The notes beneath the pieces are model-generated. The model was given only the letters and a program-made list of their open reading frames with translations. It did not search any database and was not told where the DNA came from. Shown one piece after another: positions 46,088-57,960 of a stretch of 64,000 nt of DNA (positions are counted from its first letter, which is position 1; each line of letters begins with the position of its first letter). The position numbers and the translations under genes were made by a program. The stretch spans positions 22,896,001 to 22,960,000 of the forward strand of contig OY754469.1 of the NCBI GenBank assembly GCA_963575645.1, in the 5' to 3' direction. The stretch comes from Xanthostigma xanthostigma (lineage: Eukaryota; Arthropoda; Insecta; Raphidioptera; Raphidiidae).

Positions 46088-46233
46088 TCTCGGGTGATGG
46101 TTCAACTTATACAAAGCTACGGACAGTTAGTTTTATCAAGAGAATAATTCAGAAAAACCTATTACAGTGCAAGAACAGTGCCTCAATTTTGTGACAATTC
46201 TTGAAAAAAAACAGCATATAGACATCATAAAAT
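46085..46233 (+). other. Candidate non-coding leader exon of the polymerase gene
   Basis: The interval runs from the initiator to the donor GTAAGT (46234-46239) and has no long open frame. If it is spliced to the acceptor ending at 48393, the intron is about 2.16 kb and contains both TTAA-flanked MITEs. A separate TATAAAAG at 48349-48356 offers a simpler, unspliced alternative. This is inference from splice-site words only. Confidence 0.35.
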
Positions 46234-46464
46234 GTAAGTAAATAGGTATTTATGTAAAAATTATTACGTAGTTTTAAGTCTTTCATACCAAAATAGAAAA
46301 ATTGAAACAATTGTAACTTCACCCAGTCCCTATTTCCGTCTGTTAGTTGGCGGCCAGGTATAATACTTGCCTCGTAGCTTAAATTCCCGGTAGATTCATT
46401 TCTGTATTGTGTAGTGTAAAATACGATTTATTTTTTATTACCAGATTTTTTAAAAGAAACTTAA

Positions 46465-47364
46465 GCGTTTGCGCCACCTTGAGATTTTTAAAAAATCGAT
46501 TTTTTGGTCAATTTTTATACTTTTGAGAATATTTGAAGCGTTTAACCATTCCGAAATTCAAACTATTACCGAAGTGACCGTTCGAGTTGACCCCTAAATC
46601 AGATAGCGATCGGACCGTTACGAGATCCCAAAGTCTTGATAAAGGATATTACATGATTTTTTTGGGGTGTTTTGGACGCTAAAAAATAACTCAGATACCT
46701 ACATTCGTTGTCATAAATGCCGTACTTCTTTACATAATATTATATTTCTGTATTTTACTGTAGAATAGAGTACGCAAAGTTGGAACTATAGTTTATACCT
46801 ATTCAATTTGTTACAATCAGTTAGTTTTTCTTTTGCGTTTTTCTCGAAACGACTCTTTTCAAACCGGTGTACACGATATCTCAAGATCAACTTAACCAAT
46901 TTAATAATAATAATTTGCAACACTCACTTTTTTTATAGTATTATTATCTGAAAAGTGACACGATTTTTTGACTAGGTGTCATGTTCAAAAGTTATAAATT
47001 TGTAAAGTCAAAATTTTGATGTAAATTCGAGTTTTTTTTCAAACAGCAGTCTTTCTACACAAAAGAAATTACGTCACATTTTAGCTATTGTCCTTCTAAA
47101 TAAGAAAAAAAGTTATGTTTCAAACAATGCCTAAGAGAAATCAAGTACACCATCAGGAAAAAATTTCAAAAGAGGGTCCTACGTATCGGCTCATATCTCC
47201 GCCCATTTTCAATTTTTAATCGTTTATATTGCAAATTGTTCGTAAAACTACTATATACTCGTATATGTTTAAAAGAAAGATCATTTTATATACTTAATGG
47301 CTACGTCAAAAATATGTTTTTTTATTCCTATTTTTTTCTGAGCGCCAAGGTGCCGCATAAATCC
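46465..47364. mobile_element. TTAA-flanked MITE (piggyBac-type target) in the Polinton
   Basis: TTAA lies directly outside both ends (46461-46464 and 47365-47368). The left end gcgtttgcgccaccttgag pairs imperfectly with the reverse complement of the right end (ggatttatgcggcaccttgg). A TTAA duplication is the known signature of piggyBac-like elements. The 900 bp has no frame. The terminal match has small length differences, so it is an old copy. Confidence 0.55.
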
Positions 47365-47502
47365 TTAATACTATGAAAGAATATGATTTTATTTGAAAAA
47401 TGTTTCTCTCGTATACAGTTTCTATTATGAACTTTATAGATGACAGCACTAATAAAGGTTATGATAAATAAGACAAAATGCCTTACAAAACAATTAAATT
47501 AA

Positions 47503-47975
47503 GGTAGTTCACCCGTGAAATGGCTTTTCTTAGGAATTTAATAAAATTGAAGGTTAATAAAATTGCTTTATAATATTTAATTTCAAAAAATGATTTTTTT
47601 TTTCTCCGACTGTAAAACGAGATATTAACAATCAAATTGTGCATAATTAACATACTGGAGGTATACCACGTATAAAGAAAACGAGTACATTCCAGAATAT
47701 CCCGAAAACGGTTCTTAGTATATTTCTTAAAAAAAATTAATGCATTGTAAATTAAAAAATTATAAATTTTTTTTTGAAGAAACTGAATTTTTACCCGATT
47801 TGTTAAAAAAATATAGACTTTTAAAATCAAAATATTTTTATTGTACTTGCATTTTTAACTGTATAGGAGTGTATCTGTATATTAAAGCTTATATTAGATA
47901 TTTTGGGTACAGTCTCTTACAAAAAAAATACAAGTCTTTAGCACGGAGAATTTACGACTGTCGCGGTGAACTACC
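47503..47975. mobile_element. Second TTAA-flanked MITE in the Polinton
   Basis: TTAA at 47499-47502 and 47976-47979 flanks the ends ggtagttcacccgtgaa and the reverse complement of cgcggtgaactacc. The 473-bp interior is AT-rich. Frames at 47483-47830 (-) and 47740-47979 (+) fall inside it and are not genes. A piggyBac-type origin is inferred from the TTAA only. Confidence 0.65.
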
Positions 47976-47979
47976 TTAA

Positions 47980-48348
47980 CTTCAGAAGAACGCAACAGTA
48001 TTGACTATTTTTGAGTGAGCGTTTATTATTTTTTTTAATTATTCGAATGCGGTTTATTCCTGTAGCGAGAAAAAATTTATCTTTGAAGTATGTCTATTGT
48101 TATTATTATAATAGAAATATTTTTTTTGTTTATACATAATATTGCGTAATACATTTACTTTTGTTTGTTATTGTCCTGAAAACAACTCATTTTTTTGGCA
48201 TAATGCAATAGGTTATGTGGCATTTTGAAAGACGAAAGTACGATAATAATTAATTTATGATGCAAATGGTTTCAATCAGTGCATATGTTCCACATTTTCC
48301 CGCAAGGCCTTACTTATAACTACACATTTTTAAGCAGACATTTGTTTG
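47980..48348. other. AT-rich sequence ahead of the polymerase gene
   Basis: No gene or repeat boundary is supported between the second MITE and the proximal TATA box of the polymerase gene. Confidence 0.45.
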
Positions 48349-48393
48349 TATAAAAGGAAAGATCAAAACTAAATTTGTTTAATTGTCTTGCAG
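48349..48393 (+). promoter_or_regulatory. Proximal TATA box and acceptor-like site of the polymerase gene
   Basis: TATAAAAG at 48349-48356 lies 95 nt before the ATG, but no CAGT initiator stands about 31 nt after it. The pyrimidine-richer tttaattgtcttgcag ends at 48393. The site could therefore be an alternative promoter, or the end of a leader intron. Confidence 0.4.
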
Positions 48394-48450
48394 CTGTCAA
48401 CAACAACCAGATCTGCCCTAATTATTATTATTCGACTATAAACTGTAATA

Positions 48451-51400
48451 ATGGAGCAGATTAATAAAAACGAAACTGTCTGCACAGCTGAGGGAAAAGA
48501 AATCAACACTCTAGAACACGTTGACAATAATAAAAAGAAAGAAAAAAAGTACGAAAAAGTTAATGAAGAACATAGTTTAGTGAGAAAATTTGATATATCG
48601 GGAAAAAAGTTAAGCTTTAAGCTGAAAGATATACCTCTGGAAGCTAACGGACCCGAATGGATTAAAGAGGGAATAAATGAAGTTATAACTGATTTACTAG
48701 AAGACGTGGATCCGGAATCATATATGGGTATCACTTTCAACATAGCTGACAAGGATGCTAAAGGACCAGGTTTTCTATCGTTTCGTCAAGCACGTCATGT
48801 GACCTTTGGTGATGTTTGGAATATAATAGGTGCCATTTTTCAATCCAATGCAGGCTCTCAAAACACCGATACGTTTGAAATGACCGTAACCTCATTCAAA
48901 ATACCAGGGGGTAGAGGAAAAAGGAAAACGAGTAGAAAATTCAATTCCTTTGATGAAGAATGTCTTAAACGGAAAGGTATTGTTGTTATTAAAAACACAG
49001 ATAGCTTATGTCTTCCGAGAGCTTTGGTGGTAGCGATAGCTCAAAAAACCAATAATCCCGAGTACGTAAACCTCAGAAAAACGGACAGTCTTCAAAAAAC
49101 CAGAGCGCTTGAGCTTCTGAATGAAGCCAAAATTTCTATACCCGAAGAAGGCTCGGGAATTACAACCCTGCAACAATTCCAGGCACATTTAAAAGATTTT
49201 AAAATAGTGGTTTATAAGTACGCTACGAAAGGCCGTCAACTTTTTTATGAAGGTCTGAACGAAGAAGCAAACTGTAGAATCAATCTTTTATATCACGAGG
49301 GACACTATAACGTTATAAACTCTCTCACAGCAGCATTTGTGTCCTCATACTTCTGTGAAGATTGTCATACACCTTACAACGATAAAGATAAACACTTATG
49401 CAAAAATATGTGTAAAAGGTGTGAAGGATCATGTGTGAAGAAACAAGGCGACACTTTCTTGAAATGTTATGAATGTAACAGATCTTTTAAAGGGCTATCG
49501 TGCTTTCAAATTCACAAAGAAACAGAAATATGCGATAAAAAACAAAAATGCAGTGAATGTTTCAAAATTATAAATAAAGGTCTGAAAAAAACACACATCT
49601 GTAATGAAAACTATTGCACAATGTGTAAATCAAGCTATATAAAAAAAGACGAAACCACGCATCTCTGTTACATACAAGCTGATAATAAAAAACCACCAGA
49701 AACAGGATACGCATTCATATTTTTTGATGTTGAAACACGACAGGAAAGACCTTTATCTTTGTATGATCAGAATACTATGGTACATGAACCAAATCTAATA
49801 GTTTTCAAAATAAGATGTTTTAAGTGTATTGATAGCGAACAGGGTGATACTTGTCAACTGTGCGGTAGTGTAGAAAAATATATATATGGTGAGAGTTGTG
49901 TAAATTTCTTCATGGAATATGTTCTAGGTATAAGAGAAATATATAAAGAAGTGGTGATTTTAGCACATAATTTGCAAGCTTTCGATGGAATATTCCCCTT
50001 AAAATACATAGTAGAAAAAACATCTATAACACCTGAATTATTGACGAAAGGCACAAAAATAATCATGATGAAAGTAGACAATGTAAAATTCATAGATTCC
50101 CTCAACTACTTTCCAATGTCTTTATCGGCGTTGCCTAAAACTTTTGGGCTAAATATAGATTTGAAAAAAGGATACTTTCCGTACATGTTTAATAAAAAAG
50201 TTAACGAAAATTACATTGGACCTATGCCTGACATTAAGTTCTTTGAGGTAGATAGGCTGAAGCCAAAATCGACAACGCAGAAATACAAGGACGCAGAATT
50301 AACACAACAGATTAGAGAAAACGATGATAACAGAGAGTGTTTTAGAAATTGGTATCATCAAAAGTGTGAACAAAACTACGTTTTTGATTTTAAAAAGGAA
50401 CTGATAGAATACTGTAAAATGGATGTAAAAATATTAGAACAGGCATGTTTAAATTTCCGAAGACTTTTTCTTAAAGAATGCAACGTTTGCCCTTTTATTG
50501 AAGCAACAACTATAGCCAGCGCCTGTAATTTAATGTTTCGTCGATTATTTTTAAAACCTGAAACAATCGGTCTAATACCTGCTCAAGGATATAGATTGGC
50601 TGATAAGCACTCGGCTATAGCCTTGCAATGGTTGATCTGGGAGGAAAAAACGAGGAATATTTCTATTCAACATGCTGGAAACTCTAGAGAAGTTGTCATA
50701 CCAGGTTCTAGATTAAGGGTCGATGGATACTGTAACGCAACAAAGCAAGTATTTCAGTTTCATGGCTGTTTTTGGCACGGTTGTCCTTCTTGTTTTACCA
50801 CTTCAAGAGAGTTGTCCTTATTCAGACATTCGAACGTAACTTTTAACAGTTTATATGAAAAAACGAAAAACAACACAGAGAGAATAGCAGCTAAAGGTTA
50901 CGAAGTTGTTGAAGTATGGGAATGTGCATTTAAAAGAATGTTGGAAAATAAACCAGAAATGCAATGGACAGCGATTCATCCCATTATGAAATTTACGCCT
51001 ATACTTTCTCGCGATGCGTTCTACGGTGGAAGAACTAGCAATATCGTCGAGTACTATAAAGTTAAAAACAACGAAAAAATATATTATTACGACATTTGTT
51101 CCCTATACCCTTATATATGTAAATATGGTCGCTTTCCTATCGGTCACCCAGATATTTATATAGGAAATGAAGAGTGTATGCACCGTATACACGAAGAAGG
51201 ATTGGCAAACATGTGTGGTTTGATTAAATGTGACGTGTTACCTCCTGAATCATTGTATTTTCCAGTTCTTCCAGTGAAAATGCATAGCAAATTAATGTTT
51301 TTACTATGCAAAACCTGTGGTGAAAATATGCAACAAACCGACTGTACACACACAGTTGAAGAGCGAATGCTAACAGGCACGTGGGTCTTTGAAGAGATTG

Positions 51401-52416
51401 CAAAAGCTGCAGATTTGGGTTATAAAATATTAAAAGTCTACGAGATATGGAGTTATAAATCTACCAAATATAATAAAGAAACAAAATTTGGTGGTTTGTT
51501 TTCTGATTTTGTAAATAAATTTGTCAAACTCAAGCAAGAGAGCGACGATTGGCCATCTGGATGTGTCACTGAAGAGCAGAAAAAATCATACATTGACGAA
51601 TATTTGTCTTCAGAAGGTGTGCAACTAGATTACTCTAATATTGAAAAAAATCCGGGGCTTAGAGCTTTAGCTAAGTTAATGCTTAATAGTTTCTGGGGAA
51701 AATTTGGTCAAGTTGAAAGGTTAGCAAATACTACTATAATTAGAAACCCTGTTGATTGGTATTCGTTATCTGCAAATCCCGCAATAGAAATAAATTTTGT
51801 AAAGAGCATTAATGATGAAGTAATAGCTGTAAATTATCAATACGTTGATGATTCACTATGCAAACTAAGAACTGTTAATCCTGTTATAGCTAGTTATGTT
51901 ACGGCTCAAGCAAGACTTGAGTTGTATAAATACCTGGAAAAATTACAAGAAAAATGTTTATATTTGGATACCGATTCTACAATATTTGTTACACATATTG
52001 AAAATCCTATAAAAACAGGTGAATTTTTAGGTGATATGACAGACGAACTTTGTAAAGATTTTGGACCAGGCAGTTATATAGTGGAATTTTGCTCAGGTGG
52101 TCCTAAGTCTTATGCTTACGTTGGTTATTCACCTGAGAAAAAGATATATTTTTCCGTAATAAAAGTAAAAGGAATAACATTAAATTATACAAATTTAGAA
52201 AAAGTTAATTTTAATGTCATGAAAAACTTTACTCTAAAAATAAATACAGACAACGATAAAGTTATTGTCTCTGATAAATCGTTTAGACGTACACAAGATT
52301 TAAGTATAATCACATGTGAAACCACAAAGACTTTCGCAACAAATTCAGTAAAAAGAAAATTTTATGATGATTATTCTTTGCCATTTGGCTATAAAAAAGC
52401 ACAAAAATTATCATAA
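48451..52416 (+). CDS. polB: Polinton protein-primed family B DNA polymerase
   Basis: The 1,321-residue protein would replicate the linear element DNA by protein priming. In order: a Lys-rich start; an N-terminal domain (about 44-153) shared with the 127-residue protein; an OTU-protease-like region with 'NTDSLCLPRAL' (182-192) and 'EGHYNVI' (283-289); a Cys/His-rich zinc-binding region (302-406); exonuclease motifs FFDVETR (424-430), HNLQAFDG (506-513) and YCKMD (654-658); a VSR-endonuclease-like insert with 'FHGCFWHGCP' (770-779); and polymerase motifs DICSLYP (881-887), KLMLNSFWGK (1075-1084), YLDTDS (1171-1176) and 'GGPKSYAY' (1216-1223). All expected catalytic acids are present. Insect Polinton polymerases usually run about 1,000-1,300 residues, so the length is full. 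The ATG at 48451 is the first in the frame after the acceptor-like site. The frame is open from end to end. Confidence 0.96.
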   Translation: MEQINKNETVCTAEGKEINTLEHVDNNKKKEKKYEKVNEEHSLVRKFDISGKKLSFKLKDIPLEANGPEWIKEGINEVITDLLEDVDPESYMGITFNIADKDAKGPGFLSFRQARHVTFGDVWNIIGAIFQSNAGSQNTDTFEMTVTSFKIPGGRGKRKTSRKFNSFDEECLKRKGIVVIKNTDSLCLPRALVVAIAQKTNNPEYVNLRKTDSLQKTRALELLNEAKISIPEEGSGITTLQQFQAHLKDFKIVVYKYATKGRQLFYEGLNEEANCRINLLYHEGHYNVINSLTAAFVSSYFCEDCHTPYNDKDKHLCKNMCKRCEGSCVKKQGDTFLKCYECNRSFKGLSCFQIHKETEICDKKQKCSECFKIINKGLKKTHICNENYCTMCKSSYIKKDETTHLCYIQADNKKPPETGYAFIFFDVETRQERPLSLYDQNTMVHEPNLIVFKIRCFKCIDSEQGDTCQLCGSVEKYIYGESCVNFFMEYVLGIREIYKEVVILAHNLQAFDGIFPLKYIVEKTSITPELLTKGTKIIMMKVDNVKFIDSLNYFPMSLSALPKTFGLNIDLKKGYFPYMFNKKVNENYIGPMPDIKFFEVDRLKPKSTTQKYKDAELTQQIRENDDNRECFRNWYHQKCEQNYVFDFKKELIEYCKMDVKILEQACLNFRRLFLKECNVCPFIEATTIASACNLMFRRLFLKPETIGLIPAQGYRLADKHSAIALQWLIWEEKTRNISIQHAGNSREVVIPGSRLRVDGYCNATKQVFQFHGCFWHGCPSCFTTSRELSLFRHSNVTFNSLYEKTKNNTERIAAKGYEVVEVWECAFKRMLENKPEMQWTAIHPIMKFTPILSRDAFYGGRTSNIVEYYKVKNNEKIYYYDICSLYPYICKYGRFPIGHPDIYIGNEECMHRIHEEGLANMCGLIKCDVLPPESLYFPVLPVKMHSKLMFLLCKTCGENMQQTDCTHTVEERMLTGTWVFEEIAKAADLGYKILKVYEIWSYKSTKYNKETKFGGLFSDFVNKFVKLKQESDDWPSGCVTEEQKKSYIDEYLSSEGVQLDYSNIEKNPGLRALAKLMLNSFWGKFGQVERLANTTIIRNPVDWYSLSANPAIEINFVKSINDEVIAVNYQYVDDSLCKLRTVNPVIASYVTAQARLELYKYLEKLQEKCLYLDTDSTIFVTHIENPIKTGEFLGDMTDELCKDFGPGSYIVEFCSGGPKSYAYVGYSPEKKIYFSVIKVKGITLNYTNLEKVNFNVMKNFTLKINTDNDKVIVSDKSFRRTQDLSIITCETTKTFATNSVKRKFYDDYSLPFGYKKAQKLS

Positions 52417-55400
52417 TAAAAATAATTAAAAATAAATTATTGCATTCTGTTTGATAATATAAAATAAAAAAATAACCTTTGTATCGTTTCAGGGAGAGAG
52501 AAAGAGAGAGAGGATATTTTCAACTATTGTAGAACATATTTTCAAAATAATACTTAAAGCATGATATTTGCGCTTCTTTTGCCTAATAATAAGTAAAATA
52601 TTGTTAGATATAAGTAAAGTAACATAGTTCTTACATAGAACACATTATTGTAATACATTATATTGTAAAATGTTATGAACCTTGCTTATTGATGTTTTCA
52701 ATTATTATCATTTATAACGGTGTTTGAATTATTATTATCTGTATGTGTTGCTGTTAATAAAAGGAATAAATATTTACTCAAATGTCTTTTTTTTTTTATT
52801 CATTAAGATTTACCCCTGCTTATTTTCAGGATTTTAAAATCTTAAAAATAGCATAGACGTAAATATTGTTGTGTGAGCTCTGTACCAACCTCTGCTATAA
52901 ATGGATCGGTTTGAAAAGGTAACGAACTGTCATATCAATTTTGTGAGCAAGCCTTGACTTTACATTGTTTTTGTGATGTTATAAACGTTGATATTGGTTG
53001 GAACTATTTTGTAACCGTCTTTTGTGCATTAAATATCAATTGTCAAACTCAAATGTCAATTAAAGATTTCAAAAATGAGGATTATAACCAGAGGATAAGA
53101 ATTTTATAGTCTTTAGGCTGCACCTCAACGATTTGAGGTATAATATAACGAATTGTTGTTATGAAACGTAAAATATGTCATGTTAAATGTCTTTGTTTAT
53201 CAAAACCATGGCTACGTTTTTTTACTGACATATTCCTTTTTTTATATTAGAAAATATTGCTTTCGTTGTTCATTTTTTTCGCCAAAACAAACGTGAAATG
53301 AATAAAGAATTGTCACTAGTCATTATTAAACAGAGGCAAACGTTCCAAAATGCTAAGTGCGCAATAATCTCTTTATAAATTGTGCACAAACGATCACAAA
53401 TTGTATGGAACTATTAAAGGGCCATTCGACAACCCCTGATGGCCTGATACCACGGCTGGAACGCTTTTTTTATCTACTAAGCATGAGCGTGACGATAATA
53501 ATGCCTTCTTTTTTAGAGATATTGGAACAAATCCATTCTCTTAAGATTAGTGGAGAACCTATAATTAGTGCTAGCATTTTACACTAATAGATACACTGTT
53601 ATAAAAAAAAATAGTCTATTTGCATATTTTTTTTAAACGACTTTAAAGTCATAGTTATTATTGCCCTATTTTTTGAATAACAATAAATACTGACACGTGT
53701 ATCTAACATAATATGACAAACAGTCTGCCTCAGCCTCAGCCCTCAAGTGATCGCAATACTTTCATGTAACGTATAGGTTAGGTAGGGGAATATCATGAAA
53801 GGACTTCAGGCTTCTTCGACATGAAAGTACGACTTCGCTTAATGTTTGCACATCATCCACATTTAAACAAAAAATATTAAAAAATAAAAGAACAGTTAAA
53901 ACTTGAACGTGTCTAAAATTACTTTACAAATTTCTTTAAAATAATTTATAGGTCGGCCTTTCTTGATAATTTTCATTATGTATATGAAGAGGTTACGACG
54001 ACGACGACGACGATGCAAGTCAAAGAAAACGTTTTTATTTCAGTTATTTGAGAGATTAATTTTAATAAATTGGGCCATCATTCAACAATATTATTACTTC
54101 AATGTCATTATATAGTATGTATAAAAATATATCAAATAAATTAAAATTACTGATTTCATTATCACCTGCAATGCATACAATTCAAAGATTACATTTCGCT
54201 CATAATATAGCTTAATAAATAATAAGTATTGTACATGAACATTAGCATAATGTTTTATGCTATAACATTTTTTTGTTGCATCATTTAAAACCTGCTATGT
54301 CTGCATGTCGTTTTGTTCGATTCACCTTCAGTCATTACCCCGATACAAGAATCGTGTTTGTTTGTCGTATATTTAAATATCGATTTATCCAAAATGTTTG
54401 GCGAGACAAAATTTATCATCCAAAAATAAATACGAATCTCTGAACTTATAAAGATTGCTAAAGCTCTTTTTAACGAACTCAAATAGTTCTCAGGTGTTGT
54501 AAGCCAAGAACAAATTAAAAGATCAATTATTGCAATTTATTATCAGTAGGTGAGTAGCTGAACCTCTGTCTGTCTTCGGTGTTGTCTCGATTTTAGTTCG
54601 TCGTTAAACGTCTAACCTACATATCAAAAATGTCATGAAAAGCTTTCAAATATGTTATTTTTAAACCCTATAAAAAACTCGTGATTTTTTCAAAAAAATG
54701 TGTTTGGTCGTCTGAGAAACTATGTGTGTGTGTGTATGTGTGTGAGTTTTACAATTATATTAAAATGAAAAGAATAACAATGAAGTGATCAATCGTGTCA
54801 AGTCGTTGCCTATGTCCAAGATGATGTTACCAGTAAAATTTGTATTAGAATGATACTGCATGTAGGTGCTTTGCGTCACCCCTAACTTTATTTATTTTCT
54901 GCATACTTTACTGTTTTTCAATTATGTTTCAGTACTGACATTTTTTAATTATTGGAAAATTTAATGTCTGTTTTTACCAAATAATATTTTCAAAATATAA
55001 TCTGAGACTGGCTAGGTACTTTAAAATTCCCTAATGCAGAATTGCCGTTATATATTAAGTATTCTCATGAGTCATGACCTTAGCTATCAAGTGTATATAA
55101 TCTATAACCTATCTAGTATAGAGTATTAGCATTGTAGTTAAATTAAATCTAATGAAAACATATTATATATTATATTTACTTATCCATTGTCGAAAATACA
55201 AATAATATGATATGTGATTGTCAAAGAAATCAAAGATATTGTGCTCTTGTGAGTTGTGTAGCATTTGTGATTTTGGTTGTAGTAATAAAGTGCCAAACTT
55301 TTTTGTAAACCCATAAATATAATGTTTTGTGACAACCTGTAAAACGCAATACCTGTACTCTGAGCATTTGACATACATGATACAGACAAAGGCGACCTTG

Positions 55401-57958
55401 TTATATTATTGTTAATTCGATGTTGTGTTATTATCTTTTGGTTAAAATATTCTACATGTGTACTTACTTATTTTGAAATAATAAATAGGATTTCCCATTT
55501 GCAAAAATTGGATATCATGTCGCGACTTTGTATGAAAAAATTGTCAATGTCAGAGAATTCCTCATGTGAAATACAAGATATTAAAAACTTGTAAATGTTC
55601 CCAATTTTCAATAATAACGAAGTCAAATATCTGAAAAATGTGTGGTATGGAGATACAAATTTCCACTTTGCGTTAAGGAGGTTGAGGTGCAAAACGAAAA
55701 TAATGAAAAAAACCTCACAATTTCTCCACATAAATTATATAGGTATCATTTACAGATAATTGATTGCTCTACTGACATCGACACCTAAAAATTTATTATT
55801 CCTTTTGTTTTTGTAAATTAATTAAAATACAGCAACGCTGAACAGCGTCTGCCATCTGACGGCTTTAATTTTGAAACAACGTCAACTCTTCGATCTGCCA
55901 TCTGACCTTCATATTGTAATACAACAGACACAATGCTGCATACTGCCGTCTGACGGATTTAATTTTGAAACAGCGAGCAACGCTGAATAACGTCATAGCA
56001 ATGCTGCATGATGCCATCTGACGGATTAGCTCAACGCTTTTGCTACTTGCACCTCTATATGACAATTTTAGTAAAATATTTCTTCGATCTGCCATCTGAG
56101 CTTCATATTGTAATACAACAAAAAGAAGAACGTTATAAGCAGTGTGCAAAATTAGAAAGGAATTGAATACCCGCAATCATATTTAAAAAATAATTTTGTA
56201 AAGTGATAATTATTATACTTATTTAGTGCGAATAATTCGCACAGTTTTAATGTATAGCAAATAACCAAATAATGTCAGCAGTTCCAAAAACTATGTAAAG
56301 CATTGATGTTTTACGCATATTTTAATATTTTTTCGAATTTAATTAGGAGACTTTTAATAAATAAAAAACATGATTAAACATTAGTACTTTTCAATTATGG
56401 ACTTTTATTCTTGTCAAAGCAGCAACGTTGCAAACAAGTATGTGGCGAGAAATTCAAATATATTTAAGAAATGGAAGCATGTTATTTGAATATAATAAAT
56501 TATATACAGTAAAGATAAATAAAAACTTCCATATAAAACGTTTTTCCATTTTTATCAATATGTTTTGACTTTTGTATGCTTTTTTACTACAGCACACCAT
56601 CTAACTAAAATACGGAGAAATGCTAATGTATGTACGCAACGTTGCCGTTGCCAACTGTCAAATTTATGTTTTTTGTAAGTGATTTTTTTTAACTGATTTT
56701 TTTAATGATTTAATTTTAATTTTTATTGCTTCTATTTTATTTTTTTTAATTATTAATTTCAAGAAATTTGTAAAATACAGATATTTACATAAACTTTTTT
56801 ACGAAGTTTGGTACAAAAAAATTTCAAAAGTTAAGTAAATGATTGGGACTGTAACGCATCAATCTCCTTAAGCTTTGCCCATTGTGACGTCACTACGGTG
56901 ACACTTTTCTTAAATGTGTGTGATGTTCTCAATTCATTTTATTGACCGGCGTGGTTGTGAATTTACTTTCATTATAACAGCTGTATTATGCATATAAATA
57001 AAAGTATATGGTATATGTGACATCGTACACACACATATATAAAGGGTATGTAATATGCATCACCAGATTACGGAACTTTTTATTTATAAACAAGAGAACT
57101 ATTTTTTTACATTTGTAACGGTGATCTTTGTCACAAACATGCTTTCTGAATGAATCTTAAGTGTTCGTGATTAGTTATACTGCCGAAACAATGTTTATTT
57201 TTTTTTGAAGAAAAAATGTGTAATGATGTACACCTTAAAACATTGAATAAAACGACAAGACATTTCAAACATAAATGTTATTAACTTAAGTGTTCACTCA
57301 AAATGTAAAACAATTTTTTTTGAAATTTTTAAAAGCTATTTTTGTAATTTTTACACTATTTTAAATAATTTATTTAGATTAAATAATAAATAAAAATCTA
57401 TGGTTTAAAGTTATATGGTAGGAATGATACGACAATGATGTATTTCTAATTTATTTTGAAAGCATTACCTGTTGTTTGTTGAACGTTTAAAGAGATTATT
57501 ACAAACGATTGCTAAATGACCATTTGCTAATAATAATAAAAACCATTCTTTCGAACTTACAATTTCAACTGAGCTAAGATTTTACTTTCTGAGATTTACG
57601 GGCAATTTCGACTGTGTCTACTATGACTTCAATGATTGTACCAACCAACAAATAATACTATATATTTTTATAATATATTGTAGCTACAGCCTGCTGATAT
57701 TTACAGAACAGCTGTTATATTTTAGATGCAAACAGCACATTCAATAAACGTGTCGATATAGTAGTTACTCAGTTTTTATATGATAATCAAAAATTCTTTT
57801 TTGATTTATTATCGCGAACATCGTTCTAAAATAGGAACCAAATTTTGATTGCTTTTTTATTTAACTGCAACTGTCATCTGAGCATAGTGCATACCTTCAA
57901 AATATAATCTGTGTAAGCTTTCTACAGTTAACTAAACTGTCACGGTTTTTAGGTAGTT
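52417..57958. other. Right half of the Polinton without open genes
   Basis: This 5.5 kb holds AATAAA words after the polymerase stop (52429 and 52757), a GA tract (52492-52514), an ACG run (53997-54014) and a TG run (54724-54741). No integrase, ATPase, protease or capsid frame is recognised. Short frames at 53357-53587, 54285-54482, 55163-55389, 55409-55731 and 55865-56176 lack known motifs. Confidence 0.55.
55830..56130. repeat. Mixed direct repeats in the Polinton interior
   Basis: The phrase tgccatctgacgg with ttaattttgaaaca recurs at about 55851, 55945 and, in part, 56010. The phrase gatctgccatctgaccttca with atattgtaatacaaca recurs at about 55891 and 56089. The minus frame at 55865-56176 reads these repeats. 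It looks like an interrupted tandem array. Confidence 0.65.
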
Positions 57959-57960
57959 TT

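Noticed and set aside
47483-47979. 115-codon minus and 79-codon plus frames ahead of the polymerase
   Set aside because: Both fall inside a TTAA-flanked MITE with extreme A/T content.
40774-52514. GA tracts before the first gene and after the polymerase considered as element termini
   Set aside because: The true termini are at 39561 and 59238 with long inverted repeats and a CACGAC duplication. The GA tracts are simple repeats.
55865-56176. 103-codon minus-strand frame in the right half of the Polinton
   Set aside because: It reads through interleaved direct repeats and shows no match to any Polinton core gene that I recognise.
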